Shown here piece by piece: positions 38,175 to 48,560 of a stretch of DNA of 64,000 nt. The notes beneath the pieces were generated by a model. That model was not told where the DNA came from and ran no database searches. It was given only the letters and a program-made list of their open reading frames with translations. Position 1 is the first letter of the stretch, and each line of letters begins with the position of its first letter. Position numbers and translations under genes: made by a program. The stretch is taken from contig NZ_CP012373.2 in NCBI RefSeq assembly GCF_001305575.3, forward strand, positions 4,044,799-4,108,798, given 5' to 3'. Source of the stretch: Beggiatoa leptomitoformis (GTDB taxonomy: Bacteria > Pseudomonadota > Gammaproteobacteria > Beggiatoales > Beggiatoaceae).

Positions 38175-39179
38175 ATGATGAATTCTTTAACCTTTGTGCA
38201 AAACTTACCACAAACTCCTTGGCAAACAGAGCTTCAACACGCTGTTCGTGACCCCGCAACCTTACTCAAACAACTAGATTTACCCACGAGCTTATTAACG
38301 ACCGTCTATAATCCTGCCCGCTTTGCCCTGCGTGTCCCGCGTGGTTATGTTGCAAGAATGCGCAAAGCTGACCCAAACGACCCCTTGTTACGTCAAGTAT
38401 TACCCCTTGTGACAGAACAAGATAAAGTTGCAGGCTTTACGCTAGACCCTGTAGGCGACCAACAATCAGAAAAAGTTACGGGATTATTACATAAATATCA
38501 AGGGCGTGTATTACTAATCACCACAGGCGCGTGTGCTGTGCATTGTCGTTATTGCTTTCGCCAACACTTTGCCTATGCTGACGCACACCCCTTGCGAGAA
38601 CCTGCCGTTTGGGAATATTTACAAGCGCATACCGATATTAAAGAAGTTATTTTAAGCGGTGGCGACCCCTTAACCTTGACAGACAAACGCCTTGCTGAGT
38701 TCGTGCAACGCTTAGCAAGCGTGTCACACATCCAGCGTTTGCGAATACATAGCCGTTTACCCATTGTATTGCCTGAACGAATAACGGATGATTTACTAAC
38801 ATTATTAACCACTAGCCGTTTACAATCCTTGCTAGTTGTACACACGAATCACCCTAACGAACTTGATTTACACGTCATTGACGCATTACACCGCTTAAAT
38901 CGTGCAGGCGTTACCCTGTTAAATCAAACCGTTTTGTTAAAAGGGGTCAATGACACGGCAGAAACTTTAGTTCAACTGAGTGAACAACTCTTTCACGCTA
39001 AGGTCATGCCCTATTATTTAAACGTGTTGGATCGTGCGCAAGGAACCGCGCATTTTGAAATAAGTCTTGAAACCGCTCAAGGATTATTAGAAAGCCTGCG
39101 CTGTCAACTTTCAGGATATTTAGTCCCAAAATTGGTGCGAGAAGTCGCGGGCGCACCTTATAAAGTGCCTGTGTACTGA
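38175..39179 (+). CDS. epmB: EF-P beta-lysylation protein EpmB (lysine 2,3-aminomutase family)
   Basis: About 334 residues. ATG codons at 38175 and 38178 are equally plausible, and a GTG at 38160 is possible; no clear ribosome site decides. A radical SAM enzyme that makes (R)-beta-lysine for modification of elongation factor P. The iron-sulfur motif CxxxCxxC is visible in GACAVHCRYCFRQH, near residue 118. Other motifs: ILSGGDPL, LRIHSRLPIVLPERI and, at the end, LVREVAGAPYKVPVY. It is shorter than clostridial KamA, as expected for EpmB. epmA and efp are not in the window. Confidence 0.9.
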   Translation: MMNSLTFVQNLPQTPWQTELQHAVRDPATLLKQLDLPTSLLTTVYNPARFALRVPRGYVARMRKADPNDPLLRQVLPLVTEQDKVAGFTLDPVGDQQSEKVTGLLHKYQGRVLLITTGACAVHCRYCFRQHFAYADAHPLREPAVWEYLQAHTDIKEVILSGGDPLTLTDKRLAEFVQRLASVSHIQRLRIHSRLPIVLPERITDDLLTLLTTSRLQSLLVVHTNHPNELDLHVIDALHRLNRAGVTLLNQTVLLKGVNDTAETLVQLSEQLFHAKVMPYYLNVLDRAQGTAHFEISLETAQGLLESLRCQLSGYLVPKLVREVAGAPYKVPVY

Positions 39180-39394
39180 ACTTGTAATGGGTTAATATGG
39201 ACGTAATTTATGGGTGAATCTTGATTAATTGCCTTATCATCGTTAAGTTGTTAGTGGTTTAGACGCAATTGCATGACATCTACCACCGCTTAATTAAACT
39301 TTAATACATTGATATACAACATCTATTCACACATAAAACGTCATTTAAAGAACATTCCTATCACCACATAAAATCGATTTAAGGTAATTTAAAA

Positions 39395-39934
39395 GTGTCT
39401 GCTGAATTCAAACAACATAACAATATTTTTTTAGTGGGTTTAATGGGGGTTGGAAAAACAACTATTGGACGACAACTGGCTGCCGCTTTAGAAGTTCCTT
39501 TTAAAGACAGTGATAAAGAAATTGAAGAGCGTACAGGTGCCTCTGTTTCCCTGATTTTTGAAGTGGAAGGAGAAGCGGGTTTTCGTAAACGCGAAGCCGC
39601 CATGATTGCAGAACTCACGGCACAAAAAGGCATAGTGCTTGCGACAGGGGGCGGTGCTGTCTTAAACCCAGAAAATCGTAACTGTTTACAAGATCGCGGC
39701 TTAGTTGTTTATCTCCATGCGTCTATTGAAGAACTGCTGAAACGCACCGCTCATAGTCGTAACCGTCCACTATTAGAAAACACCAACCCCCGTGAACGCT
39801 TAGAAACGCTTTTTAACGAACGTCACCCCTTCTACAAATCCGTTGCCGATTTAGTCGTTGATACCGAACACCATACGGTAAAACAAGTCGTTAAATTCAT
39901 CCTGAAACGCATAGACCCCACGCAAGACTTATGA
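39395..39934 (+). CDS. aroK: Shikimate kinase
   Basis: 179 residues from GTG 39395, with AAGG 10 bases upstream. It phosphorylates shikimate in the aromatic amino acid pathway. P-loop GLMGVGKTTIG, shikimate-binding DSDKEIEERTG, and GGGAVL. The Arg-rich lid (HSRNRPLL) is also visible. It overlaps aroB by four bases (ATGA), giving an aroK-aroB-dgt operon. Confidence 0.97.
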   Translation: MSAEFKQHNNIFLVGLMGVGKTTIGRQLAAALEVPFKDSDKEIEERTGASVSLIFEVEGEAGFRKREAAMIAELTAQKGIVLATGGGAVLNPENRNCLQDRGLVVYLHASIEELLKRTAHSRNRPLLENTNPRERLETLFNERHPFYKSVADLVVDTEHHTVKQVVKFILKRIDPTQDL

Positions 39935-41022
39935 AAACAGTAACCGTTAACTTGGGTGAACGTAGCTATCCTATTTTTATTGGACAAAATTTACTAGGCA
40001 ATCCAGAACTGATTCAACCCTATGTACAGGGTAAACAAGTGATGATTGTCAGTAATGAAACGGTATCACCCCTGTATTTAGAGAAAATTCTCCCTGCTTT
40101 TCAAGGGCTGAATATCGAAGCAGTGATTTTACCTGATGGTGAACAATACAAAACCCTAGACGTGCTTAATCAAGTCTTTGATGGTTTGCTCTCCGAAAAA
40201 TTTGACCGCCAAGCAACGCTCGTTGCATTGGGCGGCGGTGTTGTTGGCGATATGACGGGGTTTGCGGCCGCCTGTTATCAACGTGGTGTTAATTTTATCC
40301 AAATACCAACCACCTTACTTGCACAAGTAGATTCCTCTGTTGGCGGAAAAACAGGTGTAAATCACGCGCTTGGTAAGAATATGATAGGCGCGTTTCATCA
40401 ACCACAATGCGTAGTGATTGACACAGATACACTGAATACCCTGCCAGACCGTGAATTAAGTGCAGGCTTTGCTGAAGTGATTAAATACGGCTTAATTGAT
40501 GATATTGCTTTTTTACAATGGCTAGAAAATAACGTTACATTACTGCTCAAACGGGATGCTGATGCACTGAATTATGCAATAGCCCGTTCTTGTCAAAGTA
40601 AAGCCCGCATCGTAAGCCTAGATGAAAAAGAATCAGGAGTGCGCGCCCTGTTGAACTTGGGTCATACATTTGGACATGCCATTGAAACCAGCATGGGTTA
40701 CGGCACTTATTTACATGGGGAAGCAATCGCCATAGGAATGGTACTCGCGGCAAGACTTTCCGCTACAATGGGTTGGTTAAGTAACGAAGATGTGGTACGG
40801 GTTGCGCGCTTAATTAAACGCTTTCAACTACCTACCACTATACCTGCCAATATGACCCCTGCTGATATGTGGCAACGTATGCAAGTTGATAAAAAAGTCC
40901 GTGATGGCAAAGTCCGTCTTGTACTTATGCAAAAATTAGGCTTATCACTGCTTACCGACCAATACGACCCTGCATTACTACAAAAAACGCTCCAAGTAGG
41001 TCAGCAGGAGATTGCAACATGA
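39931..41022 (+). CDS. aroB: 3-dehydroquinate synthase
   Basis: 363 residues. An NAD- and metal-dependent enzyme converting DAHP to 3-dehydroquinate. NAD site GGGVVGDMTGFAAACYQRG, then PTTLLAQVDSSVGGKTGVNH, metal-binding GHTFGHAIE and HGEAIAIGM. It overlaps aroK and dgt by four bases at each end (ATGA in both cases), so the three genes are tightly coupled. Confidence 0.98.
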   Translation: MKTVTVNLGERSYPIFIGQNLLGNPELIQPYVQGKQVMIVSNETVSPLYLEKILPAFQGLNIEAVILPDGEQYKTLDVLNQVFDGLLSEKFDRQATLVALGGGVVGDMTGFAAACYQRGVNFIQIPTTLLAQVDSSVGGKTGVNHALGKNMIGAFHQPQCVVIDTDTLNTLPDRELSAGFAEVIKYGLIDDIAFLQWLENNVTLLLKRDADALNYAIARSCQSKARIVSLDEKESGVRALLNLGHTFGHAIETSMGYGTYLHGEAIAIGMVLAARLSATMGWLSNEDVVRVARLIKRFQLPTTIPANMTPADMWQRMQVDKKVRDGKVRLVLMQKLGLSLLTDQYDPALLQKTLQVGQQEIAT

Positions 41023-42191
41023 TATTTTACAAGGGTTCTCTTGCCCGCTACGCAGCGCATGAAAGCCTTTCCTTAGGACGGCAACATCTGGAGTCGCCTT
41101 CACAATATCGTACTGATTATCAAAGAGATAGAGATAGAATTATTCACTCGGCAGCCTTTCGCCGCTTAGAATATAAAACCCAAGTATTTGTGAATCATGA
41201 AGGCGATTTATTCCGTACTCGCCTAACCCATTCTTTAGAAGTAGCACAACTAAGTCGTACTGTTGCCCGCAGTTTGAGCTTGAATGAAGATTTAACCGAA
41301 GCCATAGCACTTGCGCATGATATTGGACATACCCCGTTTGGTCATGCAGGACAAGACGCATTGCACCAATGTATGAAAGAATTTGGCGGTTTTGAACACA
41401 ATCTACAAGCCTTGCGAATTGTTGACGAATTAGAAGACCATTACCCCGCTTTTCGGGGATTAAATCTTACTTTTGAAGTACGCGAAGGTATTTTAAAACA
41501 CTGCTCATCTAAACAAGCAAAGCTATTAGGGCGCGTTGCCTCGCGCTTTTTATACGAACCTCGCACCCAGCCCAGTTTAGAAGCACAAATTGCTAATTTA
41601 TGTGATGAAATTGCTTATAACAATCATGATATTGACGATGCGCTACGTGCAAAATTAGTCAGTATTCAACAATTACGCGAACAACGTCTATTTAATGATC
41701 ATTACACTGATGTGATGATGCAATGGTCAATATTACCTCAACGACGGATTATTCATGAAACTATCCGTCGTATGATAGGCGAACAAATTGCGAATTTAAT
41801 TGAAACCAGCTCCACCCAGTTAGAAACATTGCAACCGAAAAGTATTGACGATGTTCGCGCCAAAGAAGAAAGTATGCTGACATTAAGTGCAGCAATGTAT
41901 GAGAAACACCTAGAATTAAAGCAATTTTTACGAACACAAATGTACCAACATTACCGTGTACAACGGATGGCATTTAAAGCGCGTCGGGTCATTAATGGCT
42001 TATTTGAGGCGTTTAATAATGACGCACGTTTACTGCCGACGGAGACACAAACAGAAGTCAAACGCTTACAAGAGCTGTTAGGCAACGACTCAGGGCGTGC
42101 GCGTGCAACAGCCGATTATATAGCGGGTATGACCGACCGTTATGCTATTGCTGAATATGAACGCTTATATAATCCCTTAGAATTACCCTGA
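41019..42191 (+). CDS. dgt: dGTP triphosphohydrolase-like HD-domain protein
   Basis: 390 residues. An HD-superfamily enzyme that splits dNTPs to the deoxynucleoside and triphosphate. Metal ligands are in RLTHSLEVAQ and LAHDIGHTPFGHAG, and FEHNLQALRI matches the dGTPase family; DEIAYNNHDIDDALR carries a further ligand. It belongs to the shorter type, not the 505-residue E. coli Dgt. It is coupled to aroB; the aroK-aroB-dgt order recurs in some gammaproteobacteria as far as I recall. Its end faces the hybrid kinase gene 12 bases away. Confidence 0.93.
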   Translation: MIFYKGSLARYAAHESLSLGRQHLESPSQYRTDYQRDRDRIIHSAAFRRLEYKTQVFVNHEGDLFRTRLTHSLEVAQLSRTVARSLSLNEDLTEAIALAHDIGHTPFGHAGQDALHQCMKEFGGFEHNLQALRIVDELEDHYPAFRGLNLTFEVREGILKHCSSKQAKLLGRVASRFLYEPRTQPSLEAQIANLCDEIAYNNHDIDDALRAKLVSIQQLREQRLFNDHYTDVMMQWSILPQRRIIHETIRRMIGEQIANLIETSSTQLETLQPKSIDDVRAKEESMLTLSAAMYEKHLELKQFLRTQMYQHYRVQRMAFKARRVINGLFEAFNNDARLLPTETQTEVKRLQELLGNDSGRARATADYIAGMTDRYAIAEYERLYNPLELP

Positions 42192-42203
42192 TATATGCGA
42201 TTT

Positions 42204-45200
42204 TTAGCGATATAACCAAACACGCAGTAATGAAATTAATTTATCCACATCAACAGGTTTAGAAAGATAATCATTAGCCCCCGCTTCAATGGCTTTTACT
42301 CTATCGCCCTTCATCGCTTTAGCGGTTAGCGCGATAATAGGTAATTTGCGAAAAGTGGGTTGCGCACGAATTTGTCGCATTGCTTCATATCCATCCATTT
42401 CTGGCATCATAATATCCATTAATACAATATCAATATCATGTTGCTCTTGCAAAATTTCTAGGGCTTTTTTACCATTTTTAGCAATAATAACCAGCATATT
42501 ATTTTTTTCTAATACTGTTCCTAATGCAAATGTATTGCGCATATCATCATCAGCAATTAATACTTTTTTACCCTTTAATATAAGTGCTTTATCATGAATC
42601 TGACATAAAATAGCTTGCTTTTCTTGGGGAAGATGAGCAGCTACCTGATGCAAAAAAAGGGTGGCTTCATCCAATAAACGCTCAGGCGAATAAACAGATT
42701 TGATAGTCAGATGCTGACTACAATGTGCTAAACGCTGTTCTTCATTCGATGTTAATTCACGATTAGCATAGACAATTACAGGCGGATAAGGCATATTTTC
42801 CACTTGGTTTAACTGCTCTAACAAGCGTAATCCCTCATCATTTGCAACATCAATATCAACAATAACACAATCAATATCCAGTGTTTGCAAACTCTGTAAT
42901 GCTTTAAGCATGGTTTCTGCGTAACTCACTTCTACATCACGTGTCACCACATATTCACTAATTGCCTGACGATGTTGCATATTATCGACAACAATGAGCA
43001 AATGTTTTAGCGTTTTGGCAATAAACTGCTCAATCCGTTTAAACGAATCGCTTAACTCTTCCATACTAATGGGCTTTAATAAATAACCAATTGCCCCCAT
43101 TTGTCGCGCGTCCTTATCTTGATCTGTTGCCGACATGAAATGTACGGGAATGTGCCGTGTGTTTGCGTTATCTTTTAAACATTCCATCACTGTCCAACCG
43201 TCAATCAGCGGAAGTCCGACATCCAAGATAATGGCATGTGGTTGATATGTCTGCGCTAACTGTAGTCCCGCTTTGCCATCACTCGCAAGCAATGCTTTAA
43301 ATCCTTTTTCTTGAGCAATTTCTTGTAATAATTTTGCAAAAGTAGGGTCATCTTCAATAATCAGAATAAATTTATCGTTAGGTTGAATGTGATCACGATC
43401 ATCAGTAACTTCCTGTTTTTCTGGCATGACTGCATCAATAAATGCAGGAGATGATGTGTCACTACTCGCAACCAACGGCATAGGAGCAGGCAATATAACG
43501 GCGGGAGTGGGGGGATTATAATTTGATTGTTCACGGGGTATTGCGTCTAAACGCTCGGGTAAATACAGAGTAAAACAACTGCCATTACCAAGGCTTGTCG
43601 TAGCGTCTAAAATTAACTCCCCACCCAATAAACGCGACAATTGACGCGAAATGGATAACCCTAAACCCGTTCCGCCAAAACGACGGCTGGTTGTCCCATC
43701 TGCTTGGCGAAAGGCTTCAAAAACCAATGTATGTTTTTCTGGTGCAATCCCTATTCCTGTATCAATCACACTGATAGCTAAAGATTTTAATGGATTAAGC
43801 TGATAAAGACTCACGTCTATTTGTGGGCGTTCAACAAACAGCGTTATGCTACCTTTTTCAGTAAACTTGAAGGCATTAGATAATAAATTATTGATAATTT
43901 GTTTAATGCGTTGTGCATCACTACATACGATGTCAGGCACATTTTCGGCGATTTTAACCGTAAAAACTAACTGCTTTTGTTCCGCTACATGTTGAAACTT
44001 TAGGCGTGTTGCGTTGAGTAAGTCCGCCAAGACAATATTTTCTACGTGAACTTCTAATTTACCCGCCTCCACTTTGGATAAATCCAAAATATCATTGATT
44101 AAGGTTAATAAATCAGCTCCAGCACTGCGAATAGTTTGGGCATATTCCACCTGCTTATCTGTCAAATTATTTTCTTTATTACTGGCTAATAATTGCGACA
44201 AAATAAGCATACTATTCAAAGGAGTTCGCAACTCGTGTGACATATTGGCGAGAAATTCGGATTTATAACGGCTGGCTTGTTCTACTTCACGCGCTTTATT
44301 TTCAATTGCTTCTTGGCTTTTTTCTAAACTAATATTTTGCTTATGAATAGATTCTTTTTGTAATTCAAGCTCATGGGTACGGTTTTCTAACTCCTCATTG
44401 GCTTGGCGCAATTCTTCTTGTTGGGTTTGTAACTCTTCTGCTTGGGTTTGTAATTCCTCAGTTTGTTGTTGTAAAACATCTGCTTGACGTTGACTATCAT
44501 CTAGTAATGATTGCATGACTAAACGGGATTGTGCGGTATTAATCGCAATGGCGACGGCAGGGGCAACTTGTTTTAAAAATTCCAGTTGTTCATCACTCAA
44601 AGCCCTAAAAGAGCCTAATTCTAAAACGCCTTTTAACGTTTCTTCATAAATCAGCGGATAAACAATAATAGTACGTGGTACAGATTTCCCCAATCCCGAC
44701 TGTATAGACATATAATCTTCAGGAACTTCTGTGAGAATAAGTGGTTCACGTTCTATGGCAACCTGTCCGACAATCCCCTCACCAAACTCAAAACTATTCG
44801 CTAATTCTTTACGTTTATGATAAGCATAACTGGCTAATAAATTAAGATAAGGTGTGTATATTTTTTGTTTTTTATTCGGTTCTACGACTAAATAGAATAA
44901 ACCAACCTGCATATTCAAATAAACGGTTAAAAAGGTGATGATATTTCGCGCTAACACGGTTAATTCTTGCTCACCACTCATTTGGTCGTTTAATTCAGTT
45001 TGTCCTGTTTTGAGCCAATCTTGTAATTCATTTCGCGTTGTTGCCTTGCGTAATGACTGATTCATATTTGCAATCGCAGTTCCGAGTTTATCATCTGCGG
45101 ATAACGGATTAATTTTCTGCGAATAATTACCTGCTGCGATAGTATTTGCCTGATTAATAGTCCATTCCATTGTTTGTCGCAATTGTTCTGTTGCATTTAC

Positions 45201-45953
45201 AATGTCGGCGATTTCATCTTTTCCTTGATGGATTAATGGCGTTACTTGTGGATTTCCTTGTGCAATGGCTTGTAAATGTTTTTTGACAGATAACAAAGGA
45301 ATACTGATATTCCGCGCCACAGTAAAGCTAAAAAAGAATACAATTGCGGCTGCAAATACAATACTAATCAAAGATATCCAATAAGTTATTTGATATTGTT
45401 CATAAGTTCTAACATATAAGGCATTTGCATCTTCAATTTGATCATCTAACCAATTACTCAGCTTTGTTTGCAACATGATAAATACTTGATTCTCAAATTG
45501 AGTTGTACTTATAAATGCAGCTTCTCGTTGATTGTGCAAAGCATAATCTATGCTGAGATTAGACGCATGAAGATAGTCCTGCCATGCTGTTTTCAATTCG
45601 CGTAATATAACAATATCATTATCATCATTACGGTATTTTAAAAGATTTTTTTCGTGATCTTGTAACTTACTTTCAATAATATTTACCAGTATTCCATGTT
45701 TCTCTTGTAAAGCGACTCGTTGTTCTGTCCTTGGAGACATAACTATCTGTAAAGTCAGCTCACGAACTTTTTCAATCGGAACGCCAATTCCTTTTATAAT
45801 CTGATTGGTCATATCCGCCGTATTATAGATACGTCCTAATGATGCGTAGGTTTTATCAATATAATAAATGCCTAATAATCCTACAAAAATAAGCGCGCTA
45901 ATAGTCGTTAATGAGAGTAAGAAAAATTTGATTGCAATACGGATATTATTCAT
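42204..45953 (-). CDS. Hybrid histidine kinase: 4HB sensor, HAMP, GAF, three receivers
   Basis: 1249 residues. Transmembrane helices at about 9-31 and 191-213 flank a helical periplasmic sensor (four-helix-bundle type). Then HAMP to about 265, GAF at about 330-475, a Q/E-rich coiled coil at 485-565, HisKA with His573 in MSHELRTPLNSM, and HATPase (NLLSNAFKF, DTGIGIA, GGTGLGLS). REC1 (about 861-975) has phospho-Asp in IILDVGLP. REC2 (about 983-1100) looks degenerate, with VVDNMQ at the acidic position. REC3 (about 1125-1245) is complete (IADDDMRN, VLMDIMMP, YLSKPVD). No output domain is fused. The signal is unknown; no receptor partner lies nearby. Confidence 0.95.
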   Translation of the reverse strand: MNNIRIAIKFFLLSLTTISALIFVGLLGIYYIDKTYASLGRIYNTADMTNQIIKGIGVPIEKVRELTLQIVMSPRTEQRVALQEKHGILVNIIESKLQDHEKNLLKYRNDDNDIVILRELKTAWQDYLHASNLSIDYALHNQREAAFISTTQFENQVFIMLQTKLSNWLDDQIEDANALYVRTYEQYQITYWISLISIVFAAAIVFFFSFTVARNISIPLLSVKKHLQAIAQGNPQVTPLIHQGKDEIADIVNATEQLRQTMEWTINQANTIAAGNYSQKINPLSADDKLGTAIANMNQSLRKATTRNELQDWLKTGQTELNDQMSGEQELTVLARNIITFLTVYLNMQVGLFYLVVEPNKKQKIYTPYLNLLASYAYHKRKELANSFEFGEGIVGQVAIEREPLILTEVPEDYMSIQSGLGKSVPRTIIVYPLIYEETLKGVLELGSFRALSDEQLEFLKQVAPAVAIAINTAQSRLVMQSLLDDSQRQADVLQQQTEELQTQAEELQTQQEELRQANEELENRTHELELQKESIHKQNISLEKSQEAIENKAREVEQASRYKSEFLANMSHELRTPLNSMLILSQLLASNKENNLTDKQVEYAQTIRSAGADLLTLINDILDLSKVEAGKLEVHVENIVLADLLNATRLKFQHVAEQKQLVFTVKIAENVPDIVCSDAQRIKQIINNLLSNAFKFTEKGSITLFVERPQIDVSLYQLNPLKSLAISVIDTGIGIAPEKHTLVFEAFRQADGTTSRRFGGTGLGLSISRQLSRLLGGELILDATTSLGNGSCFTLYLPERLDAIPREQSNYNPPTPAVILPAPMPLVASSDTSSPAFIDAVMPEKQEVTDDRDHIQPNDKFILIIEDDPTFAKLLQEIAQEKGFKALLASDGKAGLQLAQTYQPHAIILDVGLPLIDGWTVMECLKDNANTRHIPVHFMSATDQDKDARQMGAIGYLLKPISMEELSDSFKRIEQFIAKTLKHLLIVVDNMQHRQAISEYVVTRDVEVSYAETMLKALQSLQTLDIDCVIVDIDVANDEGLRLLEQLNQVENMPYPPVIVYANRELTSNEEQRLAHCSQHLTIKSVYSPERLLDEATLFLHQVAAHLPQEKQAILCQIHDKALILKGKKVLIADDDMRNTFALGTVLEKNNMLVIIAKNGKKALEILQEQHDIDIVLMDIMMPEMDGYEAMRQIRAQPTFRKLPIIALTAKAMKGDRVKAIEAGANDYLSKPVDVDKLISLLRVWLYR

Positions 45954-46362
45954 AAGAAATGCCTAACGTTGTCATAATGCTGTGCATACGATTCACAACA
46001 CTTAAGGAAAGGAAAAAATTGTTTAAACCATACGGATGGTCTTTAATAAAGCAAAATTAATAAAGTAGTTATAACTATTTAATAATTAAACATTTTTTAA
46101 TAAGAAACCAACGGTGTCTGAATTATAACGATGAAAAAGATTTCTCTTTTATTAGATAAGTAATACATTGTTCTATCTCACTTTATCAACCACCTCATTT
46201 AATCGTATCCCCAACAACAAATCCTTATGGGTTCAGCTCCCCCCGTTTTTTCAAGGATGATAAAGCATTAGTAGATATTAATCCCCTTGTTATGCTTTGC
46301 AAGTCATTTGCCATGACCCATAATAACCATACTTTTCTGTCGTCCACCAACAGCTAAACTGA
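45954..46362. other. Intergenic region between divergent kinase and gldG genes
   Basis: These 409 AT-rich bases lie between divergent genes and so must hold both promoters. I see a 12-base perfect palindrome TAGTTATAACTA at 46066-46077 and an 8-base palindrome GTTTAAAC at 46021-46028. There is no gene or structured RNA. Confidence 0.4.
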
Positions 46363-47706
46363 ATGAAATTCCGTTACTTAAAAATCCGTTTACATTATTT
46401 ACTGGGCGTAAGTTTACTCCTAATCATTGCGGTTTTATCCGCCTTATTAAGTGTCCGTTATAGCACCGTCTTTGATTTTACTAATAATAACCGTTACACC
46501 TTATCAAGCGTTAGTCAACAATTACTTGCACAGTTTATTGAACCCATACATATTCGTATTTATGTCAGTAATGACCCAACTTTGCGCGAACCCATAGAAA
46601 ATATTATTTTTCGTTATCAACGATATGACCCTACAATTCAAATCCAATTTATTGATCCATATAAAGCCCCCGCTGATGTGAAAGAACGGCAAGTAACGTT
46701 AGATGGAGAAATTTTACTGGAATATCAAGGACAGACAACCCATGTGCAAAAGCACGCAACGAAATTAACTGAACAAGATGTAAGTAGTGCATTACAAACG
46801 TTATTACGTCCCACACAACGGATTATTCGTTTTTTAACGTGGCATGGCGAGCGTAGCCCTTTTACAAATGCAAATCATGATGTTAGCCACTGGGCAACAC
46901 AATTACAGAACACAGGATTCATAATACAAACATTACAGTTTGATAAAACACATACTATTCCAGCCGATACAACCGTTTTAATCATTGCCAGCCCTCAAGT
47001 TCCATTATTACCTGACGAGATGATGCAAATTATCGATTATGTTGATAAAGGGGGGAATTTACTCTGGTTACTAGAACCCGAAGAAACCATCGGTTTAGAA
47101 AAATTAATGGAAAAACTGGGGATTATTGTGCAACCGGGAATTATTATTGACCCAAATAGCCAAGTACCAAGCATGACAACCGCAACGCCTTATCGTCATC
47201 ATCCGATTATTGATGGATTTATCTTACGCAGTTTATTTCCACGTGCCTGTGGTTTAATCGCGAGTCCACCCGCAGAATGGCAAGTTACTGATTTATTGCT
47301 CACCCCTGAAAACGCATGGCTAGAACAAGGGAAATTACAAGCCCCTATTCAATATGATAAAGGCGTGGATATTCCCGGCCCGCTCACCATCGCTGTCGCC
47401 TTAAGTAGAACACAATCAGTGGATAATAATTTGAAAGAACAGCGTATTATTGTAATTGGTGATGGCGATTTTTTATCTAATGCATTTCTTCAAAATGGGG
47501 GGAATGCAGAACTAGGCTCGCGAATAATAAACTGGCTAAGTCATGACGATAAACTCATCAACATTCCTACCACCATACGAAAAGATTTAAGCTTAAGCTT
47601 AAGCGAATACGAATCTATTTTTTTAGGGGGATTGTTTTTAGTAGTGCTACCCATCAGCTTTTTTAGTATGAGCTTATTCATCTGGTTACGGCGGAGAAAA
47701 ATCTAA
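46363..47706 (+). CDS. gldG: GldG-type ABC transporter substrate-like component
   Basis: 447 residues. An N-terminal transmembrane helix (LLGVSLLLIIAVLSALLSV, about 13-31), a periplasmic domain (DFTNNNRYTLSSVSQQLL, RFLTWHGERSPF, VLIIASPQVPLL), a VIGDGDFLSN motif and a second transmembrane helix near 420-441. It matches the GldG/ABC_transp_aux family. In Bacteroidetes GldG works with GldA (ATPase) and GldF (permease) in gliding. In proteobacteria the same set is common without proven motility roles. Neither gldA nor gldF is next to it. It overlaps the DUF4340 gene by one base. Confidence 0.88.
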   Translation: MKFRYLKIRLHYLLGVSLLLIIAVLSALLSVRYSTVFDFTNNNRYTLSSVSQQLLAQFIEPIHIRIYVSNDPTLREPIENIIFRYQRYDPTIQIQFIDPYKAPADVKERQVTLDGEILLEYQGQTTHVQKHATKLTEQDVSSALQTLLRPTQRIIRFLTWHGERSPFTNANHDVSHWATQLQNTGFIIQTLQFDKTHTIPADTTVLIIASPQVPLLPDEMMQIIDYVDKGGNLLWLLEPEETIGLEKLMEKLGIIVQPGIIIDPNSQVPSMTTATPYRHHPIIDGFILRSLFPRACGLIASPPAEWQVTDLLLTPENAWLEQGKLQAPIQYDKGVDIPGPLTIAVALSRTQSVDNNLKEQRIIVIGDGDFLSNAFLQNGGNAELGSRIINWLSHDDKLINIPTTIRKDLSLSLSEYESIFLGGLFLVVLPISFFSMSLFIWLRRRKI

Positions 47707-48560
47707 TGCGTCAACGTTGGCTATTTATTCTCACTTTATTCACGCTCATAATGGGCTTGGGTTCAATCACCTTTTTCACCACGACAACCGACCTACCTAC
47801 GCATGAAAAACAACATCTCACCACTTTAGACCCTAAAAAAGTCCAACACATTCGTTTAGAACGCTTAAACAAAGAAACGGTTGTTTTTACAAAAGACACG
47901 CAAGGAATTTGGTACGTTCAAGAACCTTTTCAATTACCCGCCAATCGGTTTCGCGTTGAAAATATCCTAACACTTTTATATAGCACACAATTTTCCCTAC
48001 TAACCAGCGACAACATTAACCTTGCGGAATTAAAACTAGACCCACCATTGGTTAAAGTGACTTATGATGATTTTCCCATTCAATTGGGTTTAGTCTCACC
48101 ATTTAATGACGGACGACGTTACGCATTAGTCAACGGTAAGGTTTATCTATTGTTAGATACGATTTATCGATTTTTAACGGACGAAGCAGCACTGGCAGTA
48201 AGTTTATTTCCACTGGGGGATAGTGCAGACATCATTGAACTGCGTCTGCCAACATTGCATCTTAAGCAACAAGAAGGAATCTGGAAATTACAACATACTG
48301 ATACAGTAGGAATCAGCACGGATGACTTAACGGCATTAGTTGAAAACTGGCAACATTTACAAGCGATTAGTGTTGGACGTTATCAAGAAAAACCTGTACT
48401 CGCAATCATAGAAGTGATAACCAGCACACATACTTTTCATTTCGAACTACAGGCAACATATCCTGAATTCATTTTAGGACTACCTGAAAAGGGGATACTT
48501 TACTATTTGCCCCCAACTCAGGCGAAAACCCTTTTAGGGAAAACAGAAACGGGAAAATAA
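47706..48560 (+). CDS. DUF4340 domain-containing protein
   Basis: 284 residues, an N-terminal signal-anchor helix (LFILTLFTLIMGLGSITFF) and an extracytoplasmic region with a DUF4340-like pattern (KKVQHIRLERLNKETVVFTK, WYVQEPFQLPANRFRVENIL). DUF4340 proteins almost always follow GldG-type genes and probably belong to the same complex. It overlaps gldG by one base. Its stop codon abuts the stop codon of the convergent next gene with no base between. Confidence 0.88.
   Translation: MRQRWLFILTLFTLIMGLGSITFFTTTTDLPTHEKQHLTTLDPKKVQHIRLERLNKETVVFTKDTQGIWYVQEPFQLPANRFRVENILTLLYSTQFSLLTSDNINLAELKLDPPLVKVTYDDFPIQLGLVSPFNDGRRYALVNGKVYLLLDTIYRFLTDEAALAVSLFPLGDSADIIELRLPTLHLKQQEGIWKLQHTDTVGISTDDLTALVENWQHLQAISVGRYQEKPVLAIIEVITSTHTFHFELQATYPEFILGLPEKGILYYLPPTQAKTLLGKTETGK

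Noticed and set aside
46066-46077. TAGTTATAACTA palindrome as a regulator operator
   Set aside because: Short AT palindromes are frequent by chance in this AT-rich gap; there is only one copy and no matching regulator.
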